Made by a program: the position numbers and the translations under genes. From positions 17,432,607 through 17,496,606 of the forward strand of contig NC_026656.2 in NCBI RefSeq assembly GCF_000004075.3: a DNA stretch of 64,000 bases, in the 5' to 3' direction. Numbering within the stretch: position 1 is the stretch's first letter; every line of letters starts with the position of its first letter. The notes below the pieces were generated by a model. The model did no database searches. It had not been told where the DNA came from and saw nothing but the letters and a program-made list of their open reading frames with translations. Source of the DNA: Cucumis sativus. Its lineage: Eukaryota; Streptophyta; Magnoliopsida; Cucurbitales; Cucurbitaceae. Positions 12,086 to 33,104 of the stretch are shown in pieces.

Positions 12086-14686
12086 CTATGACATTTAAAA
12101 TCAAATTTATAATCAAACACGATTTAATTATAGGCCTAATTTGACAATCATTTTACACATACTGTTAACTAATGTGCAATTACTATCAGTAGGTTGTGGC
12201 TAAGTGGTAGATTTTAATTAGCCAAACTTTGGTTGAAAAGTAAAATTAATTAATAAGATAATTAATTTTAGATTACTTAACCAAACATAAGTTCAATCCT
12301 CCACGAAACAACATAAATCATTAAATAATTTACCAAATACTCAAATAAATAAAAATATAGAGATGTTAATTGTAATTTGAAAGATACTATAAGCCTACCA
12401 AACCTATCACCAAATGTATATATTCAAATTTGATCATACTCAAATAAAACAATTCAACCAAATAACAAAAATTTTATATATGTCATATGAAATATCATCG
12501 TGTATGCATTCATAGATATACTTTCAAAGAGTTAACTCTAAAACACAGCATAAGTGTAGTCTAAAAAATCTTCTGTTCAACGAGAGTTCGAAAGGCTTCT
12601 TTATGTATGAATACACCTTGAAAACACATTCACGTTGCGTACAAAAGTATCATTATAGATATACATATCTAGTAATTTAAAACTTCACTTTCATGATGTT
12701 AAACGTATAAGTTATCAAATTATTATGAATATCATATTTTATCTAAATCAACGTATGTATTTGATAGCCCTCAAACATTTTTCAATAACCAGGAACACAC
12801 ATTTTTCTAAAACAATAACGTCCCATGGTGTTGTAAAATGAGTAAAATCACTAAAAGTTCATAATGATTACCTATACTTGATTTTAAAAAATAAAAAGTA
12901 ATAAAATAAAATAAAATAGTTACCAAATTAGAATAAATTTCTATTTTTATCCATATAATTCTTTTATCTCGTCCTATTTTAAAATTTTAATAACCAAAAC
13001 ATAATTTTGTACCAAATAAGAAATCAAAATAAAAGAAGACACAAAATTTAGAAAGAAAATAAAATTTAAACCTATTTTAATAATAAAAAGTATGGAATAT
13101 ATTGATGTTTGATAAAATTTTGAATTTAATTTATGGAAGACCACAATCTTTTGTCCATCTCTTTCTCTCATAAACAGATCTGATCATTTATTTGTAAAAT
13201 AAATAAATCTCATTAAACTACCACTCCCACCTCACGTGCAAGATTCTTTTAAAATAAATGTAAACACGTTTCCTAAATTTATTGTTAAAATGTGAATAGA
13301 TGATAGAAAAAATTGTTAGACTAGAAGTAGGAAGTTTAGGAACCAAATTAAGATTGAATATTTGAATACACATAGATTAAAAGAAATATATTGATTAGTA
13401 CTTAAAAAAATAATAAATTATATCTTGAAATTGTTCCCATAAATCTTTTCAAATCTTATAGAGTATATCAATCTTCCTATTATATTGTTTTGAACATTGG
13501 TTTCCCTCCACAACCATATTTTAAAAATCCAACTTTAAAATTGTTATTTTTTTTTAGAAAAAAATTGACCAACTATAATTGATATTTACAAAGTTCAATG
13601 TTAAGAATATTCAATCAATTGAGTAATATGCTTTAATTTTAAATTAATTTGACGTTCAAACTTTAAAAACAAACAAACAAACAAAGTTGATTAGGCCAGG
13701 TGTTCCATCTAAATCCCCACTATTTGATTAAACTTTAAAAAAAGGACGTTTTGTATAAAAAAAAATCACGTGAATGAGTAAAATAAAATAAATAAAAAAA
13801 TAATGAAAGCAGATTCTATTATTTTTCATGAAATAATAATTTGTTTTTCTACCTTTCAACGTTCGAACTCTGCTCCCTCCATTTTATTGTTCTCATATTC
13901 TGTCACCAATCAGATCTATGAAATTATTGGTATTATAATTATTATGATGCAACAAGAAGTAGCTTAAAAAGCACTGCATTAGAAATAAATAAATAAGCTT
14001 CAAATGCACTGCAAAACACATATAAAATTTGGTAATGGGTCCTATGTTCCTCGTGCTTCTAACTATCTTCAAATCAAATCCACAACAAATTGGACTTTAA
14101 CAATGTCTGAAATCTCTGAAATATCTGAAATATAAATCAGTTCTCAAATTTTAAATTGATTAAATGAAGGGAACAAATGGCAAAAAACCACATTGTAATT
14201 GCAATTATACCCTCAAACTTTTATTTATAAAAAACAGGTCCTCAACTTTTGACAATTGCAAAAACCACACTTCATAGCTACTCGTTGAAATGAAAAGCTA
14301 AGAACATCAATTTTTAGAAAATCCTATATTTAGTCATTTCTTTAACATTTATAGCTTTCTTTCGAGAGCAATCAATCATGTTCATACAATACATTAAACT
14401 ATTATCGTCAGACGTTAAACCTCTTAGAATGGTTGCGAACCTAAACATACTTAAACTAGTCAAAACATATGGCTCAACTAAGAGGTTTGAGGTTATTATG
14501 GTCTGTGGAAACAATGCACTTGCACTTACCTGTCTTCCACATGCTTTGAAGAAACTACGGGAAACCGGTGGGTGAACCTGAAAAGGGAGCAACAGGAAGA
14601 AGCAGCCACAAGTGCAGTCAATTTGCTCAGGTTTCCCATGTTCCATAATACATGGCCATCAAGAGTCAATTTGTTTGATCACGGTG
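10656..14686. other. AT-rich spacer without genes
   Basis: These 4 kb lie between the DUF3537 start and the DEAH helicase stop. The first few hundred bases should hold the DUF3537 promoter and leader. The rest is AT-rich with homopolymer runs and one TA microsatellite. I see no protein-like open frame with recognisable motifs. Bases 14300-14686 may include the helicase 3' UTR. Confidence 0.6.
12051..12081. repeat. (TA)n microsatellite
   Basis: About 15 uninterrupted TA units in the AT-rich spacer. Similar (AT)n tracts lie at 15901-15935, inside a helicase intron, and near 24040-24066. Confidence 0.95.
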
Positions 14687-23744
<9,058 letters not shown>

Positions 23745-24940
23745 TGATAAATCCAACTTGAACTTTGTAAGAAGTTGTAAAATTGCAAGAGCGGAAGCAG
23801 ATTACAGATTAGAGTTTCTGCTAACTTTGTTCCTTGAAAAGTATGCTTAGGGGGGCGCCTTGGACGCGATGAGCTGACCATATATTCCTATTGAATTTCC
23901 CTCTCTTTTTTTCTTTTTTACGGCAATTTTATATGTTTACGATCGATCATTTTTTAGCGATTTTAATGGATAGTGTTTGAAATTAAAAATAAATAATAAA
24001 CAAGTTATAGGATTTTTATTTAAATAGTTGAATATATATATCTATATATATATATATATATATATGATATTTTTAAATATATCTAGCGCTTATTGATAAA
24101 ACAATATGTATACGAATTTTAATTATGCTTATTGATAAAACAATATGTATACAAATTTTAATGCTGATTAGATTGTGTTTAAGACCCGACTTGAGTTCAG
24201 TTTCGTTTACGTTCACAAACTTGTTGAACTAAACAAAAATTAAATTTATAACTCTATGCTTGTATCTACTCATGTTTCTTGTGAACCAAATTGATACGAT
24301 TTTATAAATTTAATAGTTAAGGTTTCATTTGACTTTTTTTTTTACTCAGAAAAAAGAATCGACTTTAAGAGTCTTGTAAGTTCTAAAACAACTACAAACT
24401 TGCAGTTGTGCTTCTAGCAAAATCAACTAACACTTGAAAAAGTAAATCTTAAAAGTTGAAACCAAATCATAAACAAATGATCAAAATATTTACGGCTTGT
24501 ATCATAAATTGAAAAAAAATCATAAAAGTTAACATATTTTTTATTCTTCTCTTCTCTTTTTTTTATTCTTCTCTTCTCTTTTTTTGGTGCAATATTTTTT
24601 ATTTTCATACGTGTCAAATATAAAAGATGTTCCTTTACAAATTAATGGAGATTTTAAACTATAATGTGTAAATATATGGAGATTTTAAACTAACTTTGTT
24701 TTATTTCTTAATAGACATGAAAATATATATATTTTTAATTTTAAGTGACATTATTTCAAAATATATTTACTTAAAAAAAGAAAAAACTAAGGATATTATT
24801 TATTTAACCCACCACATGAAGAAAAACAAGTTATTTAAATAAATTAGGGTATTTAAGCTAAACCATATATAAAGGCTCCTAAAACCCTACTGCAGCCGTC
24901 GTCATTTTCCCTGGGCTCTTCCGACTGTGGATGCAGCTAG
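23745..24940. promoter_or_regulatory. Shared divergent promoter region between DEAH4 and NOG1
   Basis: About 1.2 kb lies between the helicase start codon and the NOG1 leader, and the genes point apart. The middle is AT-rich with an (AT)n tract and a 39-bp direct repeat (24088-24126 and 24127-24165). On the NOG1 side there is a TATA box, TATATAAA at 24866-24873, a telo-box AAACCCTA at 24882-24889 and a site II element TGGGCT at 24912-24917. Telo-box plus site II is the usual signature of plant ribosome-biogenesis and translation genes, as expected for NOG1. I could not fix the helicase transcription start. Confidence 0.65.
24088..24165. repeat. 39-bp tandem duplication
   Basis: Two copies of GCTTATTGATAAAACAATAT followed by GTATACRAATTTTAAT, with few differences, in the DEAH4-NOG1 spacer. 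Confidence 0.85.
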
Positions 24941-25632
24941 GTATTCTCTTCCCTTCTTCACTCTCTACGATTCTTTCAACCCACTCATAAATCCGTCGAA
25001 CCAATTCCTCTTCCGTTACGTCTCTCTCTTTTTGTCTCTAATTTCCAGTTCTTTTCGGTTGTGTTTTGTTGTGTTTGCAGGGAAGGATATCGAGTCTACC
25101 ATTTGAGTTTTCTGACATATTAATCGCGAAAGAAGAAAACAAGGTTTGTTTGTGGTTTTCTGGATTATGATTTATGTTATTTTCTGGTGTTCTTACGATG
25201 CTTATAAGATTAGCTAATAATGCAATTGCCGGGAATTTTTTTTCGCGGGTATAGGAATAATTTTACGCTCTTTGTTGTGAATGTAATCCTTTTTGTTTTG
25301 ATGATTATGTTTCTGTTGGGTAATAATTCTGAATGATTAGGCTTTAGTGTTTTGATTTTGCGTTGTTCACTTTTCATTATGTTGGTTTTGACAAATTTCT
25401 TGCTGGTTGGGAATCTCAGTATTCCAATCTTACATTGCTTTTGCGATTTCTATGGAAATTTAAATCAGCTCCAATTTATAAACTATCCCCAATGATTTCT
25501 TAATAGTCTGTTGTCGGCATCTTTCAGTTGTGGAGGCTTTAAGTTTTTGTGTGGCAATATTTGTATATTGATACTTTTATTTATTTTCTCAATTTCATGT
25601 TAACTACTGGATTGCTTGTTGCAGGCTAAAAA

Positions 25633-27660
25633 ATGGTGCAGTATAACTTCAAGAAGATTACTGTGGTACCTAATGGCAAGGATTTTATTGATATTATTCT
25701 GTCCCGTACTCAGCGACAAACCCCCACTGTTGTCCACAAGGGTTATGCCATTTCTCGCTTGCGCCAGTTTTATATGAGGAAAGTAAAATACACTCAGACG
25801 AACTTCCATGAAAAGCTCTCTACTATCATCGATGAATTCCCTCGGCTAGATGACATTCATCCTTTTTACGGTGATCTTCTTCATGTTCTGTATAATAAAG
25901 ATCATTACAAGCTTGCTCTTGGACAGGTTAACACCGCAAGGAACCTCATTAGCAAAATTGCTAAAGACTATGTGAAACTGTTGAAATATGGTGATTCACT
26001 CTACCGTTGCAAGTGTTTGAAGGTTGCTGCTCTTGGAAGGATGTGTACTGTGATCAAGAGAATTGGGCCTAGTTTGGCTTACTTGGAGCAGATTAGACAG
26101 CACATGGCTAGACTTCCATCAATTGATCCAAATACTAGAACAATCTTAATTTGTGGGTATCCTAACGTTGGTAAGAGCTCATTTATTAACAAGATTACCA
26201 GGGCCGATGTTGATGTTCAGCCCTATGCCTTCACAACAAAGTCGCTCTTTGTGGGTCACACTGACTATAAGTACTTGAGGTACCAAGTGATTGATACACC
26301 TGGGATTTTGGATAGGCCATTTGAAGACCGTAACATCATTGAGATGTGTAGCATTACTGCTTTGGCTCATCTGAGAGCTGCCGTGCTGTTTTTCTTAGAC
26401 ATATCAGGGTCTTGTGGGTATACAATTGCTCAGCAGGCGGCTCTCTTTCATAGTATAAAGTCTCTGTTTATGAACAAACCATTGATTATTGTCTGCAATA
26501 AAACTGATTTGCAGCCGCTGGATGGTATATCAGAGGAAGATATGAAATTGGTCAAGGAGATGAAGACTGAAGCTATGAAAACTGTAATGGGTCAAGGAGG
26601 TGAGGCTACAGGTGAAGAGGGAGTGTTGCTTACTATGAGCACTTTGACAGAGGAAGGTGTTATTGCTGTTAAGAATGCTGCCTGCCAGAGATTATTAAAT
26701 CAAAGGGTAGAATTGAAGATAAAGTCAAAAAGGATGGATGATTGCTTGAACCGGCTTCATGTGGCAATGCCAAAGCCTCGGGACCAGAAGGAAAGACCAA
26801 TATGCATACCTGCAGCTGTGTTGGAAGCCAGGGAAAAACAAGATGGAGAGAAGCAAATTAGGAAAACCGAGAAGGATTTGGAAGAAGAGAATGGTGGTGC
26901 TGGTGTCTATTCTGCCAGTTTAAAGAAGAATTATATCTTAGCCAATGATGAATGGAAAGAAGACATTATGCCTGAAATTATGGATGGACATAATGTGGCT
27001 GACTTCATGGATCCTGATATTTTATTTAGACTTGAAGAGTTGGAAAGAGAAGAAGGATTTCGTCAAGCAGAGGAATCTAAGGATGATTTTGAGATGGATG
27101 GTGCTGAATTGACTCCCGAGGAACAAGAAGCTTTAGCTGCAATCAGAAGAAAGAAAAGTGTGCTTATTCAACAACATAGGATCAAGAAAAGTACTGCAGA
27201 AAGCCGACCCACTGTACCAAGGAAATTTGATAAAGACCGAGAATACACAACAAAGAGAATGGGGCGACAGCTATCAGTCTTGGGTCTGGATCCTAGTTTG
27301 GCAATTAACCGAGCACGCAGTAAATCACGAGGTCGCAAGAGGGAGAGATCTCCTGACAGAGGAGATGCTACTGGCGGTACTATGGATGTGGACGACGAAA
27401 CACCAAGTAAGAAGTTGCGAATGAGGTCTATGTCCATGTCAAGATCTAGGTCTAGGTCTCGTCCACCAAGTGAGGTTACCCCTGGGGATGGATTCAAAGA
27501 CTCAGTCCAAAAGGTCAAGGCATTAAAGATTGCAAAGAAATCTGTGAAAAAGAGGAATAAGGATGCTCGCCGTGGTGAGGCAGATAGGGTAATCCCAACA
27601 TTGAAACCAAAACACTTGTATTCAGGAAAACGCTCTACTGGAAAAACGGACAGACGTTAG
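25633..27660 (+). CDS. NOG1: Nucleolar GTP-binding protein 1 (60S ribosome assembly GTPase)
   Basis: A single coding exon of 675 aa. NOG1 is a conserved GTPase that binds pre-60S ribosomal particles in the nucleolus. The N-terminal helical domain starts MVQYNFKKITVVPNGKDFID. The G domain has G1 GYPNVGKSS (175-183), G3 DTPG (221-224) and G4 NKTD (289-292). The C-terminal third is highly charged with RS and KR clusters (RSRSKSRGRKR-type; SMSMSRSRSRSRPPS), fitting nucleolar retention. Length and order match plant NOG1 (Arabidopsis At1g50920, similar length). The leader appears to have two introns, 24941-25080 and 25144-25624, both GT-AG. The 3' UTR seems to have an intron at 27672-28011, starting 11 nt after the stop. 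That is too close to the stop to be expected to trigger nonsense-mediated decay. Confidence 0.97.
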   Translation: MVQYNFKKITVVPNGKDFIDIILSRTQRQTPTVVHKGYAISRLRQFYMRKVKYTQTNFHEKLSTIIDEFPRLDDIHPFYGDLLHVLYNKDHYKLALGQVNTARNLISKIAKDYVKLLKYGDSLYRCKCLKVAALGRMCTVIKRIGPSLAYLEQIRQHMARLPSIDPNTRTILICGYPNVGKSSFINKITRADVDVQPYAFTTKSLFVGHTDYKYLRYQVIDTPGILDRPFEDRNIIEMCSITALAHLRAAVLFFLDISGSCGYTIAQQAALFHSIKSLFMNKPLIIVCNKTDLQPLDGISEEDMKLVKEMKTEAMKTVMGQGGEATGEEGVLLTMSTLTEEGVIAVKNAACQRLLNQRVELKIKSKRMDDCLNRLHVAMPKPRDQKERPICIPAAVLEAREKQDGEKQIRKTEKDLEEENGGAGVYSASLKKNYILANDEWKEDIMPEIMDGHNVADFMDPDILFRLEELEREEGFRQAEESKDDFEMDGAELTPEEQEALAAIRRKKSVLIQQHRIKKSTAESRPTVPRKFDKDREYTTKRMGRQLSVLGLDPSLAINRARSKSRGRKRERSPDRGDATGGTMDVDDETPSKKLRMRSMSMSRSRSRSRPPSEVTPGDGFKDSVQKVKALKIAKKSVKKRNKDARRGEADRVIPTLKPKHLYSGKRSTGKTDRR

Positions 27661-28250
27661 AAATGTTTGAGGTAAGTCTTATGCTTTGCTTCATTAAATT
27701 TGACTGTTTAGATCATGAATCACTCTTATTCTAGATTTTCTCTTATATCATTGCAACAACTTAAACTCACCTCATGATTTTTCCATGGATACACAGTACA
27801 GAAGAAAATTGTCTTATGTTCAGGTTCTGATATTCCTAATCCTCCATGGTTAGGGTAGATTCCTAAAGCGAATTCTTTCATGAAATTACATTTCTTTCTT
27901 CTTCTTATCTTACCGGTCACTGAGTGCCCATCTTCTTTATTATTATTATTATACAATCACAAACACACATATATAGTTCTAAGTTCAGTATATGTTTTTT
28001 TCTTTTTGCAGGAACACATTTATTTTCAACCTTTTAGGTGTTTTCTTGTTGTAAAAGGGTCTGATGAAGATGTAGATTCCTGCATTGGGCAACAGAGTTA
28101 TATCTTTATTTTATAGCTTAAGTTTTTGTGCAATTTGGAATGATGGTTATATTCATTCTCCTTTGGGACTTGGGTGTATTGTGTGCTGTATTTCACATGA
28201 TACCAGAAAATTTTTGACCCCTTATTGTTAAAATTCTATTTTCGCTTCCC
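27661..28250 (+). other. NOG1 3' UTR with a likely intron
   Basis: GAG|GTAAGT at 27672 and TTTTTGCAG|GAACAC at 28011/28012 frame a 340-bp intron directly after the NOG1 stop. A U-rich 3' UTR continues to roughly 28200-28300. Inferred from splice consensus only. Confidence 0.55.
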
Positions 28251-29480
28251 TTGTTTTCATGGTTATATCTATGTGTCGAGGTGTGATATTTTACCTCATT
28301 TTTGTCATTTAAAATAAACTTTCACAAGTAAATTTATCAACTTGTTAGAAAATAAACCTAACAAATATTCATAAAAAGATGTTCCTTTGTTTGTAGGCAT
28401 GATTATAAAACCTCATGCATGGTAGCTTTTCCATCGTCATCCAACCACTTTTAAATGCAATATTTTATTTTATTTTTATTTTTATTATTTTTGTGAATTT
28501 CATATTTATATATATTAGGAGAAGCCAGGAATTGTGAAAAAAAAAAAAAGCAATCAAATGTTATTGTAAATATAACATAAACGAACATTTAACTAGAAAA
28601 GTAACAATAATTTAATTTCTTTTTCTAATATTTTCCTAAAAAGGACAATAATTTGTCATGGAACAAACTTTAACTGTTCAATTTGCTAAATTGCATAGCA
28701 CCATCCTTTTATTTTCAGGAAGATTTATGAATCAAATATCTTTCTTATTATTTAAAGAAAAACCTAAAAAAAAAAACTAACTGAGGAAATCTATTCTACA
28801 AATTCTTTTATGCATCATATGTGATATAACAATTGCTATATAATCTATAAAATTTTGAACGAAGTAGTAAACACAATTATTTGGCCAAATATAAAAGTGA
28901 CAACAAAGGGAAGACAATATAAAAATGTTCTGTCCTCATATAATGATTGACAAAATTTTGAAGATATGAAAGGGAAAGGAGAATATTTCTTTTCTTTATT
29001 TATACAAATAAAATGTCAATGACACCAATATCAAGTCTCAGTTCATCTCAAATAAATAAAACTAAAAGATTCTACATACTTAGTTTATTTGATTTAATTA
29101 TCTAAAAAAAATTCTTATTTTTTATACACAATGATTGAAAGAGGAGTATTTGAACTGTTGACTTCTGATATGAAAATACAAATTTTTACTCAAATTTAAA
29201 TATTAAAAATTAGTAAATCACGTTTCACATTCACGTATTTAACTATAAAATATTAATTTAAAATTTTATAAAGTATTACAAAATTAAATATCAAATAAGC
29301 ACAATGCTAAGCATTAAAGTTTTCTCATATAACTATATGACTTTGAAAGATTAAACTTATTGAATATTATTGATAATGTTGTAATGTGATAAACATTTGA
29401 ATTTTTTTATTGGCATATTTTCAAATATAAGAACGAAAATATTTACGAAGAAAAAAAAAGGCCATAATTTCTTCGTGCAA
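28251..29480. other. AT-rich spacer
   Basis: About 1.2 kb of AT-rich DNA between NOG1 and the next gene. No protein-like frame, RNA gene or clear transposon end is seen. Confidence 0.6.
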
Positions 29481-30674
29481 AAAAGAGAGAAAAACATTGA
29501 ATAGGGAAAAGTGGGGAAAATGGGAACAACGAAGAAGAGAGAGTTTCGGTGAGAGACGGTTTCTTCCGCTTAAATGGTGAATCCGCCATTTCATCTACTC
29601 GCCAGAAGCGTTTCTTCGTATTATTGGTTGCAAATTCATGTTACAATAACACACCCGCATTCTCATCGCCTTTGAATTCTCCTCTGTTGGCGCGCCTTCA
29701 AGCTTAGGTAACTCTTCTGCCATTCAACACTCTTTTGGTACTATAATCAATCCTCTCAGATTTTGAGTTTCAATTCTTCATTTGATTTGATCCGAAGTGA
29801 TTTCGACGAACTCTTGATCGGTTATATTTGCGAGATTTCGGCGGAGCTTCTTGTGAGTTGAAGGTAAGATATCTTCTACCTCAAACGCGAATTGTGATTC
29901 TTTTTTTAAAGTGATGAAGAGTAATTGAATTGACTGAATCGATGAAAAGCTCCGTTTCCTGTTCGAGCATTCGAATAGATTTTGTTTTGTTTGAAGTACA
30001 TGTGGACTTAATTTCGCGGAATCGGTTAAAATCGACAAAATTCCTTTGTCTTTTAGTTTGAGTCTCACCTAACGAATCTTCTTATACGGTGATTATTATT
30101 AACAAAACCAACATGTTTTTTATCTTCTATGCAAAATTTCTGGCCGCTTTCACAAAAGCTTAATGATCGATGTTAATTTTGTTTAATAGTATTGAATAAT
30201 TTGGTGAATAGACGAATAGATAGAGACTAACTAGAACAGGAAAAATTCTATAAGGAAAAATATTAGAAAAGGAAAATACTAATTAGGAAAAACCATCAAT
30301 CATAATTTTCTTTAACAATAGGAAATTTCAGGAATTATCTTCGAAATTTTCTTTCCTAACGATTATGTTTTTCATTGCATAGCAAAAAGATCATTATTGT
30401 TCACAGAAAAGATAGATGAGAGTAAAATTAGTTTGAAGACTATCAAATCTTTCTCACTCTTTCCAACAGATCATTTGACTTATTTATATATAGATATCTT
30501 ATGCATACTTCAACTAATCTCAAGAAAAAAGTTGGATAATAAGAAAACTCCAAGGAAAGTAACTCTAGGTAGGTTGCCACAGAGTTAATCTCTATCTGCT
30601 TGACATTAATCCCCATCTGTTTACTCTCTTGATATGGGCATAACTTTTGTTTGTGTTTTTCTTTAATCTACAGG

Positions 30675-31781
30675 ATGAGTTCTAGACGACGGCCGTTGCA
30701 AACCTGTGGAGTTTCATTTCTTGCTGTAGCCCACAGCACCTGCTCAAGAGCTCAGAATCTTGATGGACGGTTGGGTTCAATAACAAGAAAAATGGTTTGG
30801 ATTGCCAAGCTTATGAACCCTTTGATTTTTCTCCTGAAATATCAGAGCTTGTTGGTCCTCTGCTTTATTGATGATCGTTTACTAGCAATCGCAAACACTC
30901 TAGAGAAGATCTTTCCTCCATCCAAACTCGTTTTCGATAAGATTGACGTTCTTCTTCATCTGATTGAAACTTTTCCATCAAAATTTGACGATGCTGTTGA
31001 CAAGATTCCCTGTTTCAACCAAGAAGTTCTGTTACTAGATTGGACAGTGACCCACGTCATATCTTTACTCAATTTCATGATAACCATACTAATGAACTGG
31101 GGGAGAGATGTAGCAAGAGAGAAGGAAATTTTGGTTGATATGAACTACAAAGAGAGTTGTAATGGATCTAAATCAATTGATAAATCTAAATGTTGCTCAG
31201 AAGGAATTGTTTCATCTCTTTCTGAGATACAACGAACTTCCATGAATGAGAAAATGAAATCCAACCCCATGAAGGGAAGTTATGCAGAAATTTTGAAAAT
31301 GGGAACAAAAGGGGTACTGAAAGATGATGAAGGTTGCAAAGAGAATGAAAAGAAGGGAACAAGAGACGAAATCAACGAGAAAGAAGACTGCAAAAAGGAC
31401 GAGAAGGGCAATTCTAATAGAGTGGAGAAGGGAATAGAAGTAATGGAAGATAAAGAAAGTTACAAAAAGGACGAGAATAATGAGATCCATAACGCTAAAA
31501 TGGAAGAATCTGTGGGAAAAGCAAAAGGAAACGAAGAAATTCGAGATGATCAAAGCCATAAAAGGATCATAAATAATGAAGAGAAATCAAAAGAAGAAGA
31601 AGAAGAAGAAGAAGAAGAAGAAGAAGAAGGGGTGATGGATAATGAAAGTGAAAAGGGAAACAAAGGAAGCAAAGAGAATGCTGAGGATGAGATATTGGAA
31701 TTGTTTGAGAGTGCTTGGCTTATGAAACCAACAATAAAGGGGAAAGGAAACGTGATGCAACGTTCATCTTCACTTTTCTGA
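30675..31781 (+). CDS. Plant protein of unknown function with acidic poly-Glu tail
   Basis: The CDS encodes 368 aa. A CTACAG|G acceptor at 30671-30673 lies just before the ATG at 30675, so the in-frame ATG at 30651 would be intronic. The leader intron probably runs 29864-30673 (AAG|GTAAGA donor). Residues 1 to about 165 form a compact, conserved-looking region: MSSRRRPLQTCGVSFLAVAH, then FPPSKLVFDKIDVLLHLIET, with two moderately hydrophobic helices, one LLDWTVTHVISLLNFMITIL. I recall an unnamed plant family beginning RRRPLQTCGVSFLAVAHS, with no known role. The rest is Lys/Glu-rich and probably disordered, with a GAA microsatellite coding a Glu run (about 306-319). It ends IKGKGNVMQRSSSLF. The leader intron contains AT-rich, possibly LTR-derived DNA near 30230-30560. 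Function unknown. Confidence 0.8.
   Translation: MSSRRRPLQTCGVSFLAVAHSTCSRAQNLDGRLGSITRKMVWIAKLMNPLIFLLKYQSLLVLCFIDDRLLAIANTLEKIFPPSKLVFDKIDVLLHLIETFPSKFDDAVDKIPCFNQEVLLLDWTVTHVISLLNFMITILMNWGRDVAREKEILVDMNYKESCNGSKSIDKSKCCSEGIVSSLSEIQRTSMNEKMKSNPMKGSYAEILKMGTKGVLKDDEGCKENEKKGTRDEINEKEDCKKDEKGNSNRVEKGIEVMEDKESYKKDENNEIHNAKMEESVGKAKGNEEIRDDQSHKRIINNEEKSKEEEEEEEEEEEEGVMDNESEKGNKGSKENAEDEILELFESAWLMKPTIKGKGNVMQRSSSLF
31590..31630 (+). repeat. (GAA)n coding microsatellite
   Basis: About 12 GAA/AGA units inside the unknown gene encode a Glu run. Length variation here would change protein length without breaking the frame. Confidence 0.95.
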
Positions 31782-32659
31782 AGAACTCTCGAGAGTTTGA
31801 AGTTTGCGGTCTTTGCAAAACTTGGTTTTTTGTATATTTTGTACAAAGAAATCTTGAATTTAATGCTGTACAAATGGAATTGTTTTTGTTCTTTTTAATT
31901 TACACAAAAGTCTTGAAGGTTTTGTTTTGTTTTTAATCATAATATACTTAAAATAAGCTCTTTGTTTCATTTTGATTGGGAATAATAATAAGATTTGTTA
32001 CCCAACTTGAAGTTTAAACCTCTATTTCAAAATAGTTAAAATTATTTTTGTAATGTTTAAAATTATTCATAATAATCCAACCTTATGTGAAACTAATTTT
32101 GAATGATTAAAAATATATTCTAGATAATTTTGAAAATGATATTAAATGATTAAAAATATATTCAAGATAATTTTAAAAATGATAAATTCGATTTTAATTA
32201 TTTTAGAACAAAATTTAGTAAGTTCAGTTCTATGAATTAAAAAAAAAAAAAAAGAGTTTTTGAATTTAAGATTAAAATTTTTTAAGACAATATTAATAAA
32301 TCTCATCAAAATTAAAGATAGTATGTTACGTATTGGAATAAAATCGAACCCTAACCATCAACCAATCTATTCTATCATATATTCCGACAATATTAATAAC
32401 TAAAAGCAGTTTTAAATCATTTTTCTTAATATTAATAACTAAAAGCAGTTTTAAATCATTTTTTTTAAATTACGCATCAAAGGATATTTTTTAGGGCAAT
32501 AAATGATAGAGTAGTTTGTATTGTTAGTTTGGAATTATTTCGTTACCAAACTTGATAAAAATAACAAGAATAAACATGCTTTAAATGTATAGAGTTGGCA
32601 ATATAAACCTTTTAAAACTCAATCGGCAACAAAACTTACCCAAAAAAAGAAAAATTAAA
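31782..32659. other. Spacer with two short tandem duplications
   Basis: After the 3' UTR of the unknown gene the DNA is AT-rich. There is a 43-bp-offset duplication of ATGATTAAAAATATATTC at 32103 and 32146. There is also a nearly exact 39-bp tandem duplication at 32389-32466 (unit AATATTAATAACTAAAAGCA, then GTTTTAAATCATTTTT). No gene seen. Confidence 0.75.
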
Positions 32660-32732
32660 CGCCCACCGTGGGGCTCGAACCCACGACCACAAGGTTAAGA
32701 GCCTTGCGCTCTACCAACTGAGCTAGACGGGC
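32660..32732 (-). tRNA. tRNA-Lys (CTT anticodon)
   Basis: The minus strand reads GCCCGTCTAGCTCAGTTGGT, then AGAGCGCAAGGCTCTTAACC, and ends GGGTTCGAGCCCCACGGTGG plus GCG. It forms a full cloverleaf: the acceptor stem GCCCGTC/GGTGGGC has two G-U pairs, and the anticodon stem CAAGG/CCTTG carries a loop with CTT. The T loop TTCGAGC is canonical. There is no intron and no encoded CCA, as usual for nuclear genes. T runs that could end Pol III transcription follow on the minus strand (A runs at 32642-32655). A CAA motif precedes the 5' end. Confidence 0.97.
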
Positions 32733-33104
32733 TTGTTGATAGAAATTTGCTAATTATTTTTTTGTTTAATGCCTAATTATTATAGTTCTTAAAATTAAAA
32801 GATCGTAATGTCAATTTCCCATATTTATTTATGATTTTGTGAATATTATGTTAGTGTTTTGTTTGATATTATTCTCGTTGTGGGTTTAGATTAAATTGAG
32901 GGGTGAAATTTGTGCTTTTAATTTGTATTTCTTCTATCGCAAAACAAAACGAGTATGGGAATTAGAAGCCAAAACCTCCATGAATTAATTACATCTGGCC
33001 TGTACATCTCATCTTCCTTTCAGATTAAACGAAACCCCCAAAAAGAAAAAAAAAATTAATAAAGAAAAAGAAAATCAAATTTACATCACCAATGAGCCTT
33101 TTAA
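32733..33104. other. Short spacer between tRNA-Lys and the PUB gene 3' end
   Basis: About 370 bp. It probably holds the PUB 3' UTR on the minus strand. Nothing else recognised. Confidence 0.5.

Noticed and set aside
24423-24617. Lys-rich 64-codon minus-strand frame
   Set aside because: Low-complexity sequence from a repeated TTCTTCTC tract in the DEAH4-NOG1 spacer.
27168-27518. 116-codon frame antisense to NOG1
   Set aside because: Shadow of the repetitive RS/KR coding region of NOG1.
30230-30560. Possible LTR remnant in the leader intron of the unknown gene
   Set aside because: The pyrimidine-rich stretch followed by TATTTATATATAG is suggestive, but no paired ends or target duplication are visible.
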